Assembly: GCF_029837695.1 (NCBI RefSeq)
Contig: NZ_JAOEEA010000002.1
Location: forward strand, 62,001-126,000
Direction: 5' to 3'
Length of the DNA: 64,000 nt
Origin: Pseudomonas sp. GD04019
Lineage (GTDB): Bacteria; Pseudomonadota; Gammaproteobacteria; Pseudomonadales; Pseudomonadaceae
This document shows positions 9,611-18,851 of the stretch, in pieces; the stretch's first letter is position 1; the number at the start of each line of letters is the position of its first letter. The notes below the pieces were generated by a model. It saw only the letters and a program-made list of their open reading frames with translations, did no database searches and was not told the DNA's origin. Made by a program: the position numbers and the translations under genes.

Positions 9611-10951
9611 TTAATCGATTCCTAGCTTTTTCAGGCGATAGCGCATTGAGCGAAACGTCAATCCTAGGCGCTGAGCTGCGGCGGTGCGGTTCCAGCGAGT
9701 TTCCTCCAAAGCTTGCATGATTAGCTTACGCTCGATCTCTTCTAGATAATCTTCTAGGTTGTCTATCTGCGATAGTGAAGCTTCGCCGCTCTCAGCAGCT
9801 GGCGCTGCATCCGAAAGGCGTAGGTCGATCGCCTGTATCTGCTCGTTTTCACACAAGGTATAGGCGCGTTCTAGCATGTTCTCCAGTTCGCGCACATTGC
9901 CGGGGAAGCGATAGCACTTGAGCTTCTCCAAGGCCTCTCCTGTAATGCTGGCGGCTGCTAGCCCGCTGCTTTCGGAGAGGCGGCGAAGCATGGTCTCGGC
10001 CAGCAGCGGAATATCTTCGCGGCGTTCGCGCAGTGGGGGGACGCGCAGTTCGATGACATTCAGCCGATAGAACAGGTCTTGGCGGAAGCGCTCGGCAGCC
10101 ACCTCTGTCGCCAGATCCTTGTGGGTGGCGCAGAGAATGCGTACGTCCACCACTACTTCCTGCTGGCCGCCGACGGCGCGCACGGCCTTTTCCTGGATGG
10201 CGCGCAGAAGCTTGACCTGCATGGCCAGTGGCAGGTCGGCGACTTCGTCGAGGAACAGCGTGCCGCCGTCCGCAGCCTGGAAGAGGCCCTGTTTATCTTC
10301 GATGGCTCCGGTAAAGCTGCCCTTCTTGTGGCCGAAAAACTCGCTCTCCATCAGCTCCGAAGGGATGGCGCCGCAGTTGACCGGTACGAAGGGCTTTTCG
10401 CTGCGCGGCCCTTGCTCATGGATCAGGCGAGCCACCAGCTCCTTGCCGCTGCCAGATTCGCCACTGATATAGACAGGAGCCTGGCTGCGCGCGAGTTTCT
10501 GGATCTGGTTGCGCAGGGCCTTCATCGGTGGCGAGTCGCCGAGCAGGCGAGTATCGACCGGGCCCTCTTCGTGCTCACCGCTACGCAGGCGCAGCGCGGT
10601 AGCCACCAGTTCGCGCAGGCGGCCGAGATCGACGGGTTTGGTCAGGAAGTCGAAGGCGCCGGCCTTGAGCGCGTTGATTGCAGTATCCAGGCTGCCATAG
10701 GCGGTGATCATCGCCACCGGAACTTGCGCGTGACGCTGCTGGATATGCTGCACCAGCTCCAGGCCGGTGCCGTCGGGCAGGCGCATATCGGTCAGGCACA
10801 GGTCGAATGGCTCGCGAGCTAGCCACTCCCTCGCCTCTTTGACGTTGCGGGCGCTGCGCGTGTCGAGCTTCATGCGGCCCAGAGTGATTTCCAGGAGTTC
10901 GCGAATATCGGGCTCGTCGTCGACGATCAGGGCTCTCTGCCGGGTGTTCAT
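9611..10951 (-). CDS. pilR: Sigma-54-dependent response regulator PilR
   Basis: This 446-residue NtrC-family activator turns on pilA with RNA polymerase-sigma-54. Order: receiver domain (residues 1-120) with acidic pocket D11 D12 and phospho-acceptor D55 in LCLTDMRLPDG; AAA+ domain with Walker A GESGSGKE, the sigma-54 contact loop GSFTGA (PilR-type variant of GAFTGA) and Walker B GGTLFLDEVADL; then a Fis-type helix-turn-helix ending WNRTAAAQRLGLTFRSMRYR. The partner kinase gene pilS starts 2 bases upstream on the same strand. A matching sigma-54 promoter is present at the pilA locus in this window (30808-30823). Confidence 0.97.
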   Translation of the reverse strand: MNTRQRALIVDDEPDIRELLEITLGRMKLDTRSARNVKEAREWLAREPFDLCLTDMRLPDGTGLELVQHIQQRHAQVPVAMITAYGSLDTAINALKAGAFDFLTKPVDLGRLRELVATALRLRSGEHEEGPVDTRLLGDSPPMKALRNQIQKLARSQAPVYISGESGSGKELVARLIHEQGPRSEKPFVPVNCGAIPSELMESEFFGHKKGSFTGAIEDKQGLFQAADGGTLFLDEVADLPLAMQVKLLRAIQEKAVRAVGGQQEVVVDVRILCATHKDLATEVAAERFRQDLFYRLNVIELRVPPLRERREDIPLLAETMLRRLSESSGLAAASITGEALEKLKCYRFPGNVRELENMLERAYTLCENEQIQAIDLRLSDAAPAAESGEASLSQIDNLEDYLEEIERKLIMQALEETRWNRTAAAQRLGLTFRSMRYRLKKLGID

Positions 10952-10953
10952 GT

Positions 10954-12546
10954 TCAGCTCAGCTTGCGTGGGTGGGCGAAGGTAATGCGGAAGCAGCTGC
11001 CACCACCCTCGCGCGGTTTGTAGTCAAGGCGAGCCTGGTTGCTTTCGCACAGCTCGCGGGAAATATACAGGCCCAGGCCGGTGCCCTTGTTGTCCGTGGT
11101 GTAGAAGGGCTCGAAGATATGTTGCAACTGCTCTACTGGCACCCCTGGTCCGTCGTCCAGCACTTCCAGAGTGGGCAGATCGCTCTCGGCGTCGCGATAG
11201 AGCTTAAGCCACACTTGGCCCAGTTGGTGGCTTTGGGCGCTATAGCGCAGGCCGTTCTGCACCAGGTTGGTCAGCACCTGGGTCAGTTGGTGTGGGTCCA
11301 TTCGGGTTTGCAGGCTGCCAGTACTGGTTTCCAGGTGCAGGGTCTGATCCAGGCGTGCCGAATTGCGGAACTCGCTGGCGAAGCGATGTAGCCAGTACTT
11401 CAGGTCGAGCAGTTGCGGCTCGGCCTGGCGGCGACGCGAAAGCTGCAATACGTTCTCGATCACCATGTTCATCCGCCGCGAGTGATCCTGGATGATCTGG
11501 GCCAGGCGCCGGTCAGGTTCCTCCAGGTCTTCCGACTCCTGCAGTAGCTGCGCGGCGTGGCTGATGGCGCCCAGCGGGTTGCGGATCTCATGGGCGATGC
11601 CGGCAGTCAGTCGGCCAAGCGAGGCTAGCTTGAGCTGCTGGGCCTGCTGGGTAACTTGAGAGATATCGTCCAGGAAGATCAGTGTGTGCTGCTCATCGCC
11701 TCTATGTAAGGGGATAAAGCTGGGCTGCAACAGAGGTCCATCGGCTACCGCCTGCAGGCTCTGCGGACGCAGGGTCGGATTGTGCTGCCATTGCTGAAGG
11801 CGCTGGACGAGATCCGGGCAATGTGGGTCCAGTACCTTGTTTTCCAGCCTGCTGCGGCCAAGCATGCCGAGGGCGCCCTGGTTGGCCAGCAACACCTTGT
11901 GTTGCTTGTCCAACACCAGGATGCCGGTGCGCATGCGTTGCAGAATCAGCGAGTTGAGCGCTTCAAGGCTGGCGACATCGACCGCCCTTTGTTCAGCCAG
12001 GCTTTCGCTCTGTTGCAGGCGTTGGCTGAGGCCTTGGAGGAAAATCGCCGCGGCAAAACAGAGTGCACCCAGTGCGCCAGCCTGGACGAACTGAGTGCCG
12101 GCTGCGGGGCGATGCAGGCTCAGATAGAAGGTGAGGGCCAACATGCCGATGGCGGCGGCGGCGGCAATCAGCAGGCCGACCCTCCCGCGTAGCAGAATGT
12201 TTGCAATCGCCACTGCCACGATCAGCAGGTTGCCGATCCCGCTAGGCGTGCCGCCTGCTGAGTAGAACAGTGCGCATAGCAGGAGTACGTCCAGCAGTGC
12301 CAGGCCAAACACCTGAATCAGGTACTTGGGGCGCTGCATCAGCGCCGTTATCAGGACGTTGACGATCAGGTACGCCCAGCTGCCGTAGCGGAACAGCTGT
12401 ACATGCGCCAGCTCCAGCAGCTCGCTGTCCAGTTTGCTGGAGATCAACAAGACTAGCGCCAGGCCGAGGGCAACCCGGTACAGGTTGTATAGCCGCAGTA
12501 TCCGGCGGCCGGGAATGCCGTCGAGAGTCAGGTGCTCTGCGCTCAC
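10954..12546 (-). CDS. pilS: Membrane sensor histidine kinase PilS
   Basis: This 530-residue kinase has an N-terminal membrane domain with about six helices (YRVALGLALVLLISS to LGALCFAAAIFLQGL), a PAS domain (GILVLDKQHKVLLANQGAL), then HisKA with the phospho-acceptor His in GIAHEIRNPLGAISHAAQLL, and a HATPase_c domain with NLVQNGLRYS, DDGPGVP and GTGLGLYIS. I take the GTG at 12546 as start: it forms a GTGA overlap with the stop of the preceding small gene and gives the length of P. aeruginosa PilS. PilS senses pilin levels in the membrane and controls PilR. How it would read a 52-residue mature pilin is an open question. Confidence 0.95.
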   Translation of the reverse strand: MSAEHLTLDGIPGRRILRLYNLYRVALGLALVLLISSKLDSELLELAHVQLFRYGSWAYLIVNVLITALMQRPKYLIQVFGLALLDVLLLCALFYSAGGTPSGIGNLLIVAVAIANILLRGRVGLLIAAAAAIGMLALTFYLSLHRPAAGTQFVQAGALGALCFAAAIFLQGLSQRLQQSESLAEQRAVDVASLEALNSLILQRMRTGILVLDKQHKVLLANQGALGMLGRSRLENKVLDPHCPDLVQRLQQWQHNPTLRPQSLQAVADGPLLQPSFIPLHRGDEQHTLIFLDDISQVTQQAQQLKLASLGRLTAGIAHEIRNPLGAISHAAQLLQESEDLEEPDRRLAQIIQDHSRRMNMVIENVLQLSRRRQAEPQLLDLKYWLHRFASEFRNSARLDQTLHLETSTGSLQTRMDPHQLTQVLTNLVQNGLRYSAQSHQLGQVWLKLYRDAESDLPTLEVLDDGPGVPVEQLQHIFEPFYTTDNKGTGLGLYISRELCESNQARLDYKPREGGGSCFRITFAHPRKLS

Positions 12547-12770
12547 TGCCGTGGCTGCCCCTGTTCCAGATGTGCCTGGCTGCAATACCAGAGCTGTTCT
12601 TGCGAGAGGGCCTTGTCGCGTGGCACATGCACGCCGCACTGGGCGCAGCGCACCATGGGTGCCGGCTGACCTTCAGCTGGCTTTGCCGATGGGGCGGCGG
12701 GGCGATTGAAGCGGCGCCACAACCAGACGGCGGCGGCGATCACGGCGACCCAGAACAGCAGACGGAACAT
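12543..12770 (-). CDS. Small membrane-anchored zinc-ribbon-like protein upstream of pilS
   Basis: This 75-residue protein has one N-terminal membrane helix (LLFWVAVIAAAVWLW), a proline/alanine linker, then a small metal-site candidate CAQCGVHVP ... YCSQAH with three cysteines and a histidine. Its stop overlaps the GTG start of pilS by 4 bases, so the two genes are probably cotranslated. Conserved hypothetical proteins of this shape occur just before pilS in pseudomonads. A role in membrane sensing together with PilS is possible but only inferred from position. Confidence 0.8.
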   Translation of the reverse strand: MFRLLFWVAVIAAAVWLWRRFNRPAAPSAKPAEGQPAPMVRCAQCGVHVPRDKALSQEQLWYCSQAHLEQGQPRQ

Positions 12771-12873
12771 GGTGTGCTCTCTTGTTGGCAGGCTGGCAGT
12801 TTAGCCAAGGAGTCGCTTGAGGCGCAGCAGGAAAACGCCGTTGTTCTGCACTGCTGCGCGGGGCGCGGGCATG

Positions 12874-12897
12874 AAAAAGGGAGGCCAGGCCTCCCTT
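12874..12897 (-). terminator. Rho-independent terminator downstream of bamD
   Basis: The stem aagggaggc / gcctccctt (12877-12885 and 12889-12897) encloses the three-base loop cag. On the minus strand it is followed by a run of five U. It sits 20 bases beyond the bamD stop codon. Confidence 0.85.
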
Positions 12898-12916
12898 GTT
12901 GTATCGCGCTAACGAC

Positions 12917-13942
12917 TCAGTCGAACAGGCCGAAGGTCATGTAGCTGAACCAGGAACGGTCGTCGCTGTTACCTTCCGCTTCGCTCTCCAGGTCCTCCTG
13001 AGCTTCTTCGCCCTGGTTTTCCGGCTGCAGTTCGTCCGGAATCTCTTCCTGGGCTTCCTCGTACTGGCGAATCACGTCCTGGCTGGCGCGGGTCTCGCCC
13101 GGCGGCAGCGGTGCATCGGATTCGATCAGGCCGAGAGTGGCCTTGGCCAGCCAGGAGCGGTTGTCGGCCTCTTCTTCCAGGGGCACGAACTGGCCGTCGA
13201 CCAGGGTGGGGTGGTCCGGGTAGTTCAGTTTCAGGGTTTCCAGGCTGGTGGCGGCCAGGTCATTCAGCTCCAGGCGCTGGTAGGCCTCGACCATAAGGGC
13301 CAGGCCGTCGCCTACGGCGGGAGTTTCCTGGAAGTTTTCCACCACGTAGCGACCACGGTTGGCGGCGGCGACATAGGCCTGGCGGGTCAGGTAGTAGCGG
13401 CCCGCGTGGATCTCGTAGGCGGCCAGCAGGTTGCGCAGGTAGACCATGCGCGCCTTGGCGTCCGGCGCGTAGCGGCTGTTGGGGTAGCGGCTGGTGAGCT
13501 GGGCGAACTCGTTGTACGAGTCACGGGCGGCGCCCGGGTCGCGCTTGGTCAGGTCTAGCGGGATGAAACGGGCGATCAGGCCACGGTCCTGGTCGAACGA
13601 GGCCAGACCCTTGAGGTAGTAGGCGTAGTCGACGTTGGCGTGCTGCGGGTGCAGGCGAATGAAGCGCTCGGCGGCGGACTTGGCGGCCTCTGGCTCGACG
13701 TTCTTGTAATAGGCGTAGATCAGTTCGAGCTGGGCCTGCTCGGCGTAGCGGCCGAAGGGGTAGCGCGACTCCAGGGCCTTCAGCTTGGCGATGGCATTGT
13801 TGTAGCTGTTGCTGCTGAGGTCTTCCTGGGCCTGCTGGTAGAGCTCGGTCTCGCTAAGGTTCTCATCCACTTCCGGTTTGTTGGAGGAGCACGCGGCAAC
13901 GAAGGCGAGGGTGGCGATCAGCAGCAGGTGTTTCACTTGCAT
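12917..13942 (-). CDS. bamD: Outer membrane assembly lipoprotein BamD (ComL)
   Basis: This 341-residue lipoprotein belongs to the BAM complex that folds outer membrane proteins. A signal peptide ends in the lipobox VAAC (Cys near residue 18), followed by SSNKP. Tetratricopeptide-type helices follow: [40 protein letters not shown] and [20 protein letters not shown]. The C-terminus is a long acidic tail with two copies of a similar motif ([16 protein letters not shown] and [14 protein letters not shown]); BamD of enteric bacteria lacks this tail, but Pseudomonas homologues have it. It is divergent from rluD, the usual Pseudomonas pairing. The terminator lies at 12874-12897. Confidence 0.95.
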   Translation of the reverse strand: MQVKHLLLIATLAFVAACSSNKPEVDENLSETELYQQAQEDLSSNSYNNAIAKLKALESRYPFGRYAEQAQLELIYAYYKNVEPEAAKSAAERFIRLHPQHANVDYAYYLKGLASFDQDRGLIARFIPLDLTKRDPGAARDSYNEFAQLTSRYPNSRYAPDAKARMVYLRNLLAAYEIHAGRYYLTRQAYVAAANRGRYVVENFQETPAVGDGLALMVEAYQRLELNDLAATSLETLKLNYPDHPTLVDGQFVPLEEEADNRSWLAKATLGLIESDAPLPPGETRASQDVIRQYEEAQEEIPDELQPENQGEEAQEDLESEAEGNSDDRSWFSYMTFGLFD

Positions 13943-14089
13943 GGTGGCTTGCGTCCCTGTGACGGCGGCTGTCTAGGCCTCGACCGTCCTGTTATGATGA
14001 GCGCCCCGGAAAATGCCGGGACAAAGACGCCGTATTTAACCACAGCGTGCCGCCGAAACCAAAAGCCGCACCGCCCTCCGCAGCAGCCC

Positions 14090-15061
14090 ATGTCCGAAGA
14101 TTCCGATCAGCTCATCCAACTCACCGCCGAAGTGCCGTCCGACCTCGGTGGTCAGCGCCTCGACCAGGTCGCCGCCCAGCTGTTCGACGAGTACTCGCGC
14201 TCGCGCCTGTCGACCTGGATTAAGGACGGCCGCCTGACCGTCGATGGCGCCGTCATTCGCCCGCGCGACATCGTCCACAGCGGCGCCGTGCTCAGCCTGG
14301 AGGCCGAACAGGAGGCCCAGGGCGAGTGGGTGGCGCAGGATATTCCGCTGAACATCGTTTACGAGGACGAGCACATTCTGGTGATCGACAAGCCGGCGGG
14401 CCTGGTGGTCCACCCGGCGGCCGGGCATGCGGATGGCACGTTGCTCAACGCCCTGCTGCACCACGTGCCGGACATCATCAACGTGCCGCGCGCCGGCATC
14501 GTCCATCGCCTGGACAAGGACACCACCGGCCTGATGGTGGTGGCCAAGACCCTGCAGGCGCAGACCAAACTGGTCGACCAGCTGCAGAAGCGCACGGTCA
14601 GCCGCATCTATGAATGCATCTGCATCGGCGTGATCACCTCCGGTGCCACGGTCGACGCGCCGATTGGCCGCAGCTCGGCCAACCGCCAGCGCATGGCGGT
14701 GATCGACGGCGGCAAGCCGGCCGTGACCCACTACCGGGTGCTGGAGCGCTTCCGCTCGCATACCCATGTGCGGGTCAAGCTGGAGACCGGGCGCACCCAC
14801 CAGATTCGCGTGCACATGACCCATGTCGGTTATCCGCTGATCGGCGACCCGCTGTATGCCGGGCGCTTCCGTATTCCGCCGGCAGCCAGCCCGACCCTGG
14901 TGCAGACCCTCAAGGAATTTCCGCGCCAGGCCCTGCATGCGCGCTTCCTGGAGCTGGAGCATCCGGCCACCGGTCAGCGCATGAAGTGGGTTTCGCCGCT
15001 GCCGGAAGACCTGGTGTGGATGCTTTCGCTGCTGCGTCAGGACAATGAATCCTTCGTCTGA
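14090..15061 (+). CDS. rluD: 23S rRNA pseudouridine synthase RluD
   Basis: This 323-residue enzyme converts U1911, U1915 and U1917 of 23S rRNA to pseudouridine. An N-terminal S4 domain (residues ~15-80, LGGQRLDQVAAQLF, SRSRLSTWIKDGRL) is followed by the RluA-type catalytic domain with HRLDKDTTGLMVVAKT; the catalytic aspartate is D142. GRTHQIRVHM near the C-terminus is also typical. The ATG at 14090 is chosen because it gives the family length and the frame upstream is antisense to bamD. A TATGAT at 13993-13998 may be the -10 box. The gene overlaps pgeF by 17 bases. Confidence 0.96.
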   Translation: MSEDSDQLIQLTAEVPSDLGGQRLDQVAAQLFDEYSRSRLSTWIKDGRLTVDGAVIRPRDIVHSGAVLSLEAEQEAQGEWVAQDIPLNIVYEDEHILVIDKPAGLVVHPAAGHADGTLLNALLHHVPDIINVPRAGIVHRLDKDTTGLMVVAKTLQAQTKLVDQLQKRTVSRIYECICIGVITSGATVDAPIGRSSANRQRMAVIDGGKPAVTHYRVLERFRSHTHVRVKLETGRTHQIRVHMTHVGYPLIGDPLYAGRFRIPPAASPTLVQTLKEFPRQALHARFLELEHPATGQRMKWVSPLPEDLVWMLSLLRQDNESFV

Positions 15062-15779
15062 CTGGCTGCAGCCGGACTGGCCGGCACCGGCCAACATCCG
15101 TGCCTGTGTCACCACGCGTGCCGGTGGCACCAGTCTGCCGCCCTTTGACAGCCTCAACCTCGGTGATCATGTCGAGGATGATCCGCAAGCCGTGGCCGAT
15201 AACCGCTACCTGCTGGTCGAGCGCCTGGATTGCCAACCGGCATGGCTAAAGCAGGTGCACAGCCCCGGCGTGGTCGAAGCCGATCCTACCCAAGTGCCCA
15301 TCGCAGACGCCTGCTGGAGTGCCAAGCCGGGCATCGCCTGCTGCGTGCTGACCGCCGACTGCCTGCCGGCGCTGTTCTGCGACCGTGCCGGTACTCGCGT
15401 GGCGGCGGCCCATGCCGGCTGGCGTGGGCTGGCCGGTGGGGTGCTGGAAAATACCCTGGAGGCGCTGGCGGTCGAGCCCGCCGAGATGCTGGTCTGGCTG
15501 GGGCCGGCCATCGGCCCGCAGGCCTTCGAGGTTGGCCCCGAGGTGCGCGAAGCCTTCCTGGCGCAGCATGCCGAGGCCGCGCAGGCCTTTCTCCCCAGCC
15601 GTAATCCCGGCAAGTACATGGCCGACATCTATGCCCTGGCCCGCATCCGCCTGGCGGCCCGCGGCGTCACTGCCGTGTATGGCGGCGGCCTCTGCACCGT
15701 CAGTGACGAGCGCTTCTTCTCCTATCGTCGAGCCGCCCGCACCGGGCGTTTCGCCTCGCTGGTGTGGCTGGTCGATTGA
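15045..15779 (+). CDS. pgeF: Purine nucleoside phosphorylase / peptidoglycan editing factor (YfiH, laccase domain)
   Basis: This 244-residue DUF152/YfiH family protein shows the copper/zinc-site motifs: KQVHSPGVV, TADCLPALFCD and AAAHAGWRGLAGG, with the metal-binding Cys and two His. Members cleave purine nucleosides and, in E. coli, keep cell-wall precursors correctly built. The start overlaps the end of rluD by 17 bases, so the two are cotranscribed, the usual order in gammaproteobacteria. clpB follows after 121 bases with its own heat-shock-type promoter. Confidence 0.93.
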   Translation: MNPSSDWLQPDWPAPANIRACVTTRAGGTSLPPFDSLNLGDHVEDDPQAVADNRYLLVERLDCQPAWLKQVHSPGVVEADPTQVPIADACWSAKPGIACCVLTADCLPALFCDRAGTRVAAAHAGWRGLAGGVLENTLEALAVEPAEMLVWLGPAIGPQAFEVGPEVREAFLAQHAEAAQAFLPSRNPGKYMADIYALARIRLAARGVTAVYGGGLCTVSDERFFSYRRAARTGRFASLVWLVD

Positions 15780-15799
15780 TCCGCAGCAAATAGTTGGCG

Positions 15800-15827
15800 C
15801 TTGAATCGGCCGAAACTGTCCCTATCT
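15800..15827 (+). promoter_or_regulatory. Sigma-32 (heat-shock) promoter of clpB
   Basis: CTTGAAT at 15800-15806 and CCCTATCT at 15820-15827 are separated by 13 bases. This fits the sigma-32 consensus (CTTGAAA, 13-16 bases, CCCCATNT) with two mismatches in the fixed positions. It lies about 75 bases before the clpB ATG, and clpB is a classical sigma-32 target. Confidence 0.8.
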
Positions 15828-15900
15828 ACAGAGCAATACCGGGCTTCACTCAGAGGAGCAGTTCAGCGCTCCGGCCCGCTTTCTGAAGGAAGGACAATTC

Positions 15901-18465
15901 ATGCGTATCGATCGTCTCACCAGCAAGCTCCAGCTTGCCCTGTCCGACGCCCAATCCGCGGCCGTCGGCCTCGACCATTCCGCCATCGAGCCGCTGCACC
16001 TGGTGCAGGCCCTGCTGGAGCAGCAGGGCGGCTCGATCAAGCCGCTGCTGATGCAGGTCGGCTTCGATGTCGGCGCCCTGCGCAAGGCCCTGGCCAAGGA
16101 GTTGGACGGCCTGCCCAAGATCCAGAACCCCACCGGCGACGTGAACCTGTCGCAGGACCTGGCGCGCCTGCTCAACCAGGCCGATCGCCTGGCCCAGCAG
16201 AAGGGCGACCAGTTCATCTCCAGCGAGCTGGTGCTACTGGCCGCCATGGACGAGAACACCAAACTGGGCAAACTGCTGCTGGCCCAGGGCGTGTCGAAGA
16301 AGGCCCTGGAGAACGCCATCGCCAACCTGCGCGGCGGCCAGGCGGTCAACGACCCCAATGTCGAGGAGTCGCGCCAGGCCCTGGACAAGTACTGTGTCGA
16401 CCTGACCAAGCGTGCCGAGGAGGGCCGGCTGGACCCGGTGATCGGTCGTGACGACGAGATCCGCCGCACCATCCAGGTCCTGCAGCGCCGCACCAAGAAC
16501 AACCCGGTGCTGATCGGCGAGCCCGGTGTCGGCAAGACCGCCATCGCCGAGGGCCTGGCCCAGCGCATCATCAATGGCGAGGTGCCGGATGGCCTGAAGG
16601 ACAAGCGTCTGCTGGCCCTGGACATGGGTTCGCTGATCGCCGGGGCCAAGTTCCGTGGCGAGTTCGAGGAGCGCCTGAAGGCCGTGCTGAACGAGCTGGG
16701 CAAGCAGGAAGGGCGCATCATCCTGTTTATCGACGAGCTGCACACCATGGTCGGTGCGGGCAAGGCCGAGGGCGCGATGGACGCCGGCAACATGCTCAAG
16801 CCGGCCCTGGCCCGTGGCGAGCTGCATTGCGTCGGCGCCACCACCCTGGACGAGTACCGCCAGTACATCGAGAAGGACGCCGCCCTGGAGCGCCGCTTCC
16901 AGAAGGTGCTGGTGGACGAGCCGAGCGAGGAAGACACCATCGCCATCCTGCGTGGCCTCAAGGAGCGCTACGAGGTGCACCACGGCGTGACCATCACCGA
17001 CGGCGCGATCATCGCCGCGGCCAAGCTCAGCCACCGTTACATCACCGACCGCCAGCTGCCGGACAAGGCCATCGACCTGATCGATGAGGCCGCCAGCCGC
17101 ATCCGCATGGAGATCGACTCCAAGCCGGAGGCCCTGGATCGTCTGGAGCGCCGCCTGATCCAGTTGAAGATCGAGCGCGAGGCACTGAAGAAGGAAGACG
17201 ACGAGGCGGCCAAGAAGCGCCTGGAGAAGCTGCAGGACGACATCGCCAAGCTGGAACTGGAGTACGCCGACCTGGAAGAGATCTGGAAGTCGGAGAAGGC
17301 CGAGGTGCAAGGCTCGGCGCAGATCCAGCAGAAGATCGAGCAGGCCAAGGCCGACCTCGAGGCGGCACGGCGCCGCTCCGATCTGCAGCGCATGGCCGAG
17401 CTGCAGTACGGGGTGATCCCGGACCTGGAGCGCAGCCTGCAGATGGTCGACCAGCACGGCAAGAGCGAGAACCAGCTGCTGCGCAACAAGGTCACCGACG
17501 AGGAGATCGCCGAGGTGGTGTCCAAGTGGACCGGCATCCCGGTGGCCAAGATGCTCGAGGGCGAGCGCGAGAAGCTGCTGCGCATGGAAGACGACCTGCA
17601 CAAGCGGGTGATCGGCCAGCACGAGGCCGTGGTGGCGGTGGCCAATGCCGTGCGTCGTTCCCGCGCCGGGCTGGCCGACCCCAATCGCCCCAGCGGCTCC
17701 TTCCTCTTCCTTGGCCCCACCGGGGTGGGCAAGACCGAGCTGTGCAAGGCGCTGGCCGAGTTCCTCTTCGATACCGAGGAAGCCATGGTGCGCATCGACA
17801 TGTCCGAATTCATGGAGAAGCACTCCGTCGCGCGCTTGATCGGCGCGCCGCCCGGCTACGTGGGCTACGAAGAGGGCGGCTACCTGACCGAGGCGGTGCG
17901 CCGCAAACCCTACTCGGTGATCCTCCTGGACGAGGTGGAGAAGGCCCATCCGGACGTGTTCAACGTGCTGCTGCAGGTACTCGAGGACGGTCGCCTGACC
18001 GACAGCCAGGGGCGTACCGTGGACTTCCGCAACGCCGTGGTGGTGATGACCTCCAACCTCGGCTCGGCGCAGATCCAGGAGCTGGTCGGTGATCGCGAGG
18101 CGCAACGCGCGGCGGTGCTGGACGCGGTGAGCAGTCACTTCCGCCCGGAGTTCGTCAACCGCATCGACGAGGTGGTGGTGTTCGAGCCGCTGGGCCGCGA
18201 GCAGATCGCCGGCATTGCCGAGATCCAGCTGGCGCGCCTGCGTCAGCGCCTGGCCGAGCGCGAGCTGAGCCTGGAACTGTCGGCCGAGGCGCTGGACAAG
18301 CTGGTGTCGGTCGGCTTCGACCCGGTCTACGGCGCGCGGCCGCTGAAACGGGCCATCCAGCGCTGGATCGAGAACCCGCTGGCGCAGCAGATCCTGGCCG
18401 GCAGCTTCCTGCCCGGCATGGCGATCCAGGCGCGGGTCGAGGGCGACGAAATCGTCTTCGCCTGA
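15901..18465 (+). CDS. clpB: ATP-dependent disaggregase ClpB
   Basis: This 854-residue Hsp100 chaperone rescues aggregated proteins together with DnaK. Order: Clp_N repeats (1-145), first AAA+ module with Walker [10 protein letters not shown] near residue 206 and [14 protein letters not shown], the long coiled-coil M domain (about 400-530), then the second AAA+ module with Walker [10 protein letters not shown] near 605, [20 protein letters not shown], and the D2-small domain ending in [19 protein letters not shown]. Length and motifs are complete. The ribosome site GGAAGGA lies just before the ATG. A sigma-32 promoter is at 15800-15827 and a terminator at 18481-18510. Confidence 0.98.
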   Translation: MRIDRLTSKLQLALSDAQSAAVGLDHSAIEPLHLVQALLEQQGGSIKPLLMQVGFDVGALRKALAKELDGLPKIQNPTGDVNLSQDLARLLNQADRLAQQKGDQFISSELVLLAAMDENTKLGKLLLAQGVSKKALENAIANLRGGQAVNDPNVEESRQALDKYCVDLTKRAEEGRLDPVIGRDDEIRRTIQVLQRRTKNNPVLIGEPGVGKTAIAEGLAQRIINGEVPDGLKDKRLLALDMGSLIAGAKFRGEFEERLKAVLNELGKQEGRIILFIDELHTMVGAGKAEGAMDAGNMLKPALARGELHCVGATTLDEYRQYIEKDAALERRFQKVLVDEPSEEDTIAILRGLKERYEVHHGVTITDGAIIAAAKLSHRYITDRQLPDKAIDLIDEAASRIRMEIDSKPEALDRLERRLIQLKIEREALKKEDDEAAKKRLEKLQDDIAKLELEYADLEEIWKSEKAEVQGSAQIQQKIEQAKADLEAARRRSDLQRMAELQYGVIPDLERSLQMVDQHGKSENQLLRNKVTDEEIAEVVSKWTGIPVAKMLEGEREKLLRMEDDLHKRVIGQHEAVVAVANAVRRSRAGLADPNRPSGSFLFLGPTGVGKTELCKALAEFLFDTEEAMVRIDMSEFMEKHSVARLIGAPPGYVGYEEGGYLTEAVRRKPYSVILLDEVEKAHPDVFNVLLQVLEDGRLTDSQGRTVDFRNAVVVMTSNLGSAQIQELVGDREAQRAAVLDAVSSHFRPEFVNRIDEVVVFEPLGREQIAGIAEIQLARLRQRLAERELSLELSAEALDKLVSVGFDPVYGARPLKRAIQRWIENPLAQQILAGSFLPGMAIQARVEGDEIVFA

Positions 18466-18480
18466 GTTCGGCGATCATGA

Positions 18481-18510
18481 AAAAAAGCCCCGGGAGACCG
18501 GGGCTTTTTC
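18481..18510. terminator. Bidirectional terminator between clpB and the PilZ gene
   Basis: The stem agccccgg / ccggggct with loop gaga (18486-18505) has an A run on its left and a T run on its right. It can end transcription of clpB and of the convergent pilZ-domain gene. Confidence 0.9.
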
Positions 18511-18512
18511 GT

Positions 18513-18851
18513 TCAGACCTGCAGGTGGCGCAACAGCAGCGCCAGGGGGCCGACCTGGTCGTCGGCCAGGTCGATGATATGGAAGCCGCACCAGCCGCTA
18601 TGCCCGGCCTCGCCGGCGCGGCTCCACAGGCAGTCGGCGCCCACGCGCACTTCATGGATGCCGTCCAGGGGCTGGTCCAGCACCAGGCGGCACTCCCAGA
18701 CCGAGTCGGCCTCCGGCGGAGCCTCGCTGGCCAGCATGAAGCCGTCCTCGGAAAGGTCGACGATGCGGCCCAGGCGGCGGCCGCTGTGCAGGTCGAGAAC
18801 ATCGATGCCCAGTTGCGTGGTGTGGCGGCTGTGCTGGCGACGATCGTCCAT
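18513..18851 (-). CDS. PilZ-domain protein
   Basis: This 112-residue protein is almost entirely one PilZ domain, the c-di-GMP-binding fold. The N-terminal arginine motif RRQHSR (RxxxR type) and the downstream DLSEDGFML (D/NxSxxG) are both present, so ligand binding is plausible. The end RRVG... region gives VGADCLWSRAGEAGHSGWCG, a normal PilZ barrel strand. It starts directly behind the DUF1631 gene with no gap on the same strand, so the pair are likely made together. It is not necessarily the pilus protein PilZ: the family covers many c-di-GMP effectors. Confidence 0.88.
   Translation of the reverse strand: MDDRRQHSRHTTQLGIDVLDLHSGRRLGRIVDLSEDGFMLASEAPPEADSVWECRLVLDQPLDGIHEVRVGADCLWSRAGEAGHSGWCGFHIIDLADDQVGPLALLLRHLQV

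Noticed and set aside
13640..14089. N-terminal extension of rluD of 150 codons
   Set aside because: The region is antisense to bamD and the RluD family starts at MSEDSDQ near 14090.
16234..18138. Long open frame of 634 codons on the minus strand opposite clpB
   Set aside because: It lies fully antisense to a certain clpB gene; open only because of GC-rich third positions, with leucine/glutamine/alanine-rich nonsense sequence.
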